A stretch of DNA of 64,000 nt from Verrucomicrobia bacterium UBA1200. Lineage in GTDB: Bacteria > Verrucomicrobiota > Kiritimatiellia > RFP12 > UBA1067. The notes under the pieces were generated by a model, which was not told the origin of the DNA, did no database searches, and saw nothing but the letters and a program-made list of their open reading frames with translations. Positions 60,999-64,000 of the stretch are shown in pieces. The stretch covers positions 4,914 to 68,913 of the forward strand of contig DBXY01000058.1 in assembly GCA_002309765.1 (NCBI GenBank). The letters are read 5' to 3'. Each line of letters begins with the position of its first letter. Within the stretch, counting starts at the first letter, position 1. Made by a program: the position numbers and the translations under genes.

Positions 60999-61412
60999 TC
61001 AACGGGCCGCGCGCCACTCGCGCACGCGAAGCCGGGAAGTCACGGCGTCAGGACTGTTTGCGACGCCCGTAACCGTGACTGAATCCATACCCTGAAGGAT
61101 GAGCGAACGGTAGGTGCGCGAATCAGCGTCAATCTCCATCCCCTCGGCGTTGAACCAGGCGATGCGATACTGCAGATGTTGCGTCCCCTGCACGAGCGAT
61201 GTCAGCTGGATGTTGACGCGATTCAAACCGGACGGCACCCTGTCATAGGTGACCCCGTTGACCGCCAACTTGTTTTGCAGACGGGTGTTACCCTCAAAAA
61301 GGACGGAACTTCCCGTGGTATGATCCGTCACGAGCGATGTGCCGGCCGATGTGCGGCAACCGGCGGCAAGTACGCCAACCAACGCACAAACGAGTAGTGT
61401 TGTCAATTTCAT
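60999..61412 (-). CDS. YcfL-like lipoprotein (DUF1425)
   Basis: 137 residues with lipobox LAAGC, Cys19. The small beta domain includes LNRVNIQLTSLVQGTQHLQYRIAWFNAEGMEI in sequence, seen as LNRVNIQLTSLVQG and QHLQYRIAWFNAEGMEI, and SLILQGMDSVTVTGVANSP. This matches the YcfL family. It lies 34 bases upstream of the lpoB start. Role unknown; YcfL is genetically linked to LpoB. Confidence 0.85.
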   Translation of the reverse strand: MKLTTLLVCALVGVLAAGCRTSAGTSLVTDHTTGSSVLFEGNTRLQNKLAVNGVTYDRVPSGLNRVNIQLTSLVQGTQHLQYRIAWFNAEGMEIDADSRTYRSLILQGMDSVTVTGVANSPDAVTSRLRVREWRAAR

Positions 61413-61438
61413 GTTAATCCCTTTCTTTCAAGATTGCG

Positions 61439-62695
61439 TTAACGCGCAGCCTTCTCTTTGACGGTCGGCTGAACGACGGTCTCGGTAAAGACACCGGTCG
61501 CGTCCGCGCCTGGTGCCAAAGTGACGGTCTGCCAAGCGGCGGTATCGAAGTTTATACGGCAACCGCGGCGGAATGCCGCTTCGGCATAAGCCAACGCGAC
61601 CTCGGCGCGCAACGCCTCTTTGTTCTTGTAGTGCCTAAAGCCCTCGTCCGAAAGCTCAAGCGCGACATTGAACACCGCGCCGTCGGCGATGTTTACGGTA
61701 CCGACCCACGGCTTCATCCACTGGCGGCTGACGCGCAACTGGTGCAGTCCGGGACGGGCGCGGAACGTGCCGCCGGACGAACCGATCGCCGCACCATCCA
61801 CTTCGACCGTAATGCCGCCCGCGACCAGACGAAGCTCGTCTTTGACGGGTTTGGTAGCATCGACCGTCGCCTCAAGCGGAGCAATCGTCGCGTCAATGGT
61901 AGTAGTGACGGAGAACGTGGCCAGCGTACCTGCATCGGCCACCGGAGCGCGCCAGCGCGGCCGCGCTGCCGTCAGATCCGCACCGGTATCCTGAACCCAC
62001 ATATCAATCAGGTCGTCGTAATGCCCCATGGGGTCGTCACCATTGTTTTTCGGAACGGGACGTTTGTTGTTCCAGTTTTTACCGTAAATGCTCCCGCCGG
62101 TGGTGGCATCCAACACCTTCGTAGCCATGCGCAAAGTGTAAATGGTCACCTCGCGGTCACCCGCAACCCGCTGCATCTCGGATGCGCCGATAATCGATGC
62201 AGTAAGGATGTAGTCCGCGCCCAGCATCTGGGCCACCCGCGTTACGCTACCTCCGGTGAAAAGGCCGTCAATCAGGCCGGCGCGTTCTTCAGCGGTAGTG
62301 ATTTTGTAACGGTTGAAGGCGGCTCCGATTTCGGCCGAATCCATGATGACAAAGTCCATGCCCGACATTTCCGCGGCAAGGCGGTCGCGAATGCCGTCCA
62401 CCTGATCATCCATACCGGCAGTCTTCGTGTGGTTCTTCACGAAAATCGCCATAACCGGCGTCTTTGCTGGCGGCGGCGGGGGCGGCGCCAATACGGCGCG
62501 ACGGACAACGTCAGCTTCGACCTTCACCACGTCCAACCCCGGATTGGCCGCCGCGACTCGCGCCTTAAACGCCTTAAGGTCGGCAGAGGTCTGCGGATCA
62601 AGTTTCTCAGTCTCAGCCACCACCTGCGGAGCCTGACCGAACGCCATCGCGCTCATAAGAGCGATGCCGGCAAGAATAAGATTCGTAGCTTTCAT
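61439..62695 (-). CDS. CsgG-like / penicillin-binding protein activator family protein
   Basis: 418 residues, signal peptide ending MAFGQA. The N-terminal half (about 75-225) is CsgG/LpoB-like: RDRLAAEMSGMDFVIMDSAE, VTRVAQMLGADYILTASIIG, and TKVLDATTGGSIYG. The C-terminal half has PEGA-like strands (GITVEVDGAAIGSS, RPGLHQLRVSRQWMKPW). A Pro run (PPPPPPAK) is near 72. It sits between the LA_2272-like and YcfL genes in one operon; probably periplasmic and envelope related. Confidence 0.72.
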   Translation of the reverse strand: MKATNLILAGIALMSAMAFGQAPQVVAETEKLDPQTSADLKAFKARVAAANPGLDVVKVEADVVRRAVLAPPPPPPAKTPVMAIFVKNHTKTAGMDDQVDGIRDRLAAEMSGMDFVIMDSAEIGAAFNRYKITTAEERAGLIDGLFTGGSVTRVAQMLGADYILTASIIGASEMQRVAGDREVTIYTLRMATKVLDATTGGSIYGKNWNNKRPVPKNNGDDPMGHYDDLIDMWVQDTGADLTAARPRWRAPVADAGTLATFSVTTTIDATIAPLEATVDATKPVKDELRLVAGGITVEVDGAAIGSSGGTFRARPGLHQLRVSRQWMKPWVGTVNIADGAVFNVALELSDEGFRHYKNKEALRAEVALAYAEAAFRRGCRINFDTAAWQTVTLAPGADATGVFTETVVQPTVKEKAAR

Positions 62696-62722
62696 GTTTA
62701 CTCCTCCATTAAAAACAGGTTA

Positions 62723-63367
62723 TCAGAAGAAACAATTGATAATCGGGAAGAACGGCACATTGGAGTTGGAAATGACGTTAACCAACCCAATCTGAACGCC
62801 CTGCATCCTGTTGGCGGTGTTAATGACGCCAATCTGGACGCCCTGAACGTTGTAAGCTCCGTTGTATGCCCCGATCTGGAACACATCGCCGGAATCGGTC
62901 CAGTTCGCGACACCGAACTGCAGCCCTTTAAAATCGCCGCCGAAGTAGTTGACGCAGCCGGTGTGGAACCCTACCCCGTCGCCTGTCGCATAGTTAACCA
63001 GCAGATTTGCGAGCCAGCCGTTGGCGTGGTTGTCGGCAACGCCAACTAGCCCGACATCAAGCCCGTCGAAGTTGCAGCAGCGGCCATAAAGAATGTTGAT
63101 CCGCAAACCGCCCACGTCGTAATCAGATCCCGGAACCTGAATCGGGTCGAAGAGGCTAAGCATCACCGGGGTAAAACCCGCCCCCTTGATGCTGTCCTTT
63201 TGCAACTGGCGGCTGGCCTGCGGCATCGCCTCCTGCGCACCGCGCGGCATGACACCGGTCCCGGAATTATAGACGGGTCTCACGCCCGGCTCGATCTGTT
63301 GCACGGTCGAAACTGCCGCACAGGCGACGGACGCCATCAGCAACATGCACGTTATCAGTTTTTTCAT
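62723..63367 (-). CDS. LA_2272-like surface repeat protein
   Basis: 214 residues, signal peptide (MKKLITCMLLMASVACA). The C-terminal half has repeated strands of the form VQIGxxNxAxxMxG: GLQFGVANWTDSG, FQIGAYNGAYNVQG, VQIGVINTANRMQG and VQIGLVNVISNS. This is the repeat of the LA_2272 family, thought to be surface-exposed. The protein ends at the aromatic residues INCFF, a feature of outer-membrane beta-barrel ends. SD site GGAG and its place between COG3014-like and CsgG-like genes support secretion. Confidence 0.8.
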   Translation of the reverse strand: MKKLITCMLLMASVACAAVSTVQQIEPGVRPVYNSGTGVMPRGAQEAMPQASRQLQKDSIKGAGFTPVMLSLFDPIQVPGSDYDVGGLRINILYGRCCNFDGLDVGLVGVADNHANGWLANLLVNYATGDGVGFHTGCVNYFGGDFKGLQFGVANWTDSGDVFQIGAYNGAYNVQGVQIGVINTANRMQGVQIGLVNVISNSNVPFFPIINCFF

Positions 63368-63409
63368 TCTTCTCTCTCCTTTGGTGTCGTTTTGGGTTGT
63401 TGAAGTTCA

Positions 63410-64000
63410 TCATGGGTTTAACAACGAAGTCGTTCGTTGCCAAGCGGAAGGCCCAGTCATGCCGATTTCCATAACGTTTGCGGTGGCGAAACCGCACACG
63501 TCGGTAATCCAGATTAGCAACATGCCGCGACCGGTTCCTTCGGGAATCGCCACCTCGCACGAACGCCCGGTTTGGGTATTGCGGACTACGACGCTTTTCT
63601 GTTCCGGCTGCAAACGCAACCGGGCAAGCTGCACATACTCCGGTAACGTCAACCAAACCCGAGTGTCCGCTTCGGCCAGAATCGTGCTGGTGGCATTGTA
63701 GGCCATCGTTCCAAGCTTGATTGCCAGATTACCGATGTTGCTCCCGGTGTCAATCTGGTTTGCCGCAACTTGGGCCGCAATCTTAACCGCGGCGCGGGTT
63801 ACGTTACGGGTCGCGATGCCCGGTATGCGGTCTTTCAAATCGCGGTAGGCCAGCGCCTGTACGTTTACCACCGGAACGCACGAAGCGGCAAGAACCCCGC
63901 CCGCCTCCACGGCGACCGACGAAGGCGAATATGCCGGCGCTCTGTAAATCGGGAAATCCACCGACCACAGCGTTCCACCAAACGGAAGCGGGATTTTTAT
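63410..64000 (-). CDS. COG3014-like envelope protein, C-terminal part (cut by window edge)
   Basis: The frame is open through the right edge (IKIPLPFGGTLWS precedes the first internal GTG), so the start is outside. The visible 196 residues contain IYRAPAYSPSSVAV, YRDLKDRIPGIATRNVTRAA, IDTGSNIGNLAIKLG and RVWLTLPEYVQLARL, then CEVAIPEGTGRGMLL. This resembles my memory of COG3014 proteins, which occur next to LpoB and YcfL genes in other bacteria. First visible gene of the LpoB cluster. Confidence 0.68.
   Translation of the reverse strand: MKIPLPFGGTLWSVDFPIYRAPAYSPSSVAVEAGGVLAASCVPVVNVQALAYRDLKDRIPGIATRNVTRAAVKIAAQVAANQIDTGSNIGNLAIKLGTMAYNATSTILAEADTRVWLTLPEYVQLARLRLQPEQKSVVVRNTQTGRSCEVAIPEGTGRGMLLIWITDVCGFATANVMEIGMTGPSAWQRTTSLLNP

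Overview
The window reads as a moderately GC-rich chromosome segment of a Gram-negative, probably anaerobic and glycan-feeding bacterium of the PVC superphylum, most like Kiritimatiellota or Lentisphaerota. This is an inference from gene content: a PEP-CTERM anchored protein, a 2763-residue autotransporter-type surface protein, a GldFG/DUF4340 cassette, Na+-type oxaloacetate decarboxylase and outer-membrane lipid and lipoprotein genes. No rRNA or tRNA gene was recognised by eye, and no CRISPR array or prophage was seen. About 50 genes fill the window, mostly in tight minus-strand operons. Shine-Dalgarno sites are clear, and several promoters of the form TTGNNN-N17-TANNAT can be read.

Layout. 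1-3.8 kb: hisF, queF, an Mla-type lipid ABC pair (permease with STAS domain, ATPase), rfbC and the start of another gene. 3.9-9.6 kb: a GH43 gene divergent from a putative glycosidase, an unknown membrane protein and rarA. 9.6-14.8 kb: a secreted beta-helix protein, a B12-type radical SAM protein and a CsgG-like protein. 14.9-19.2 kb: potABCD polyamine transport operon. 19.3-22.6 kb: gnd, an AsmA-like protein and a HAD phosphatase. 22.6-24.1 kb: a scar region with a transposase remnant, a broken PEP-CTERM gene and a 150-bp hairpin. 24.1-25.8 kb: two YbjQ-type genes and a PrsW-like protease. 25.9-30.7 kb: a sialic acid operon (fused kelch mutarotase and sodium symporter, N-acetylneuraminate lyase, N-acylglucosamine 2-epimerase). 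30.7-31.8 kb: split chromate transporter. 31.9-40.2 kb: the giant surface protein, with a GDPD domain at its N terminus and PA14-like domains near its C terminus. 40.5-43.1 kb: YibE/F and alkaline phosphatase. 43.2-54.5 kb: a run of nine minus-strand genes (nuclease family protein, UvrD-type helicase, GldF, GldG, DUF4340, RibBA, two ketoacyl-synthase type proteins, mannose-1-phosphate guanylyltransferase). 54.8-56.4 kb: pgpA and a metallophosphoesterase. 56.5-60.1 kb: oxaloacetate decarboxylase gamma-alpha-beta. 60.4-64 kb: an envelope lipoprotein cluster (COG3014-like, LA_2272-like, CsgG-like, YcfL, LpoB).

Functionally, the sialic acid operon, GH43, the putative glycosidase and the beta-helix protein point to use of host or plant glycans. 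Oxaloacetate decarboxylase suggests sodium-coupled fermentation, and the symporter could draw on that sodium gradient.

The most unusual signals are a set of degenerate 7- and 8-bp tandem arrays, two of which run into the 3' ends of genes and supply stop codons while a third lies in frame inside the symporter gene; the mutarotase-symporter fusion; the GDPD-headed giant protein; and the doubly interrupted PEP-CTERM gene. I did not find a clearly new defence or mobile system.
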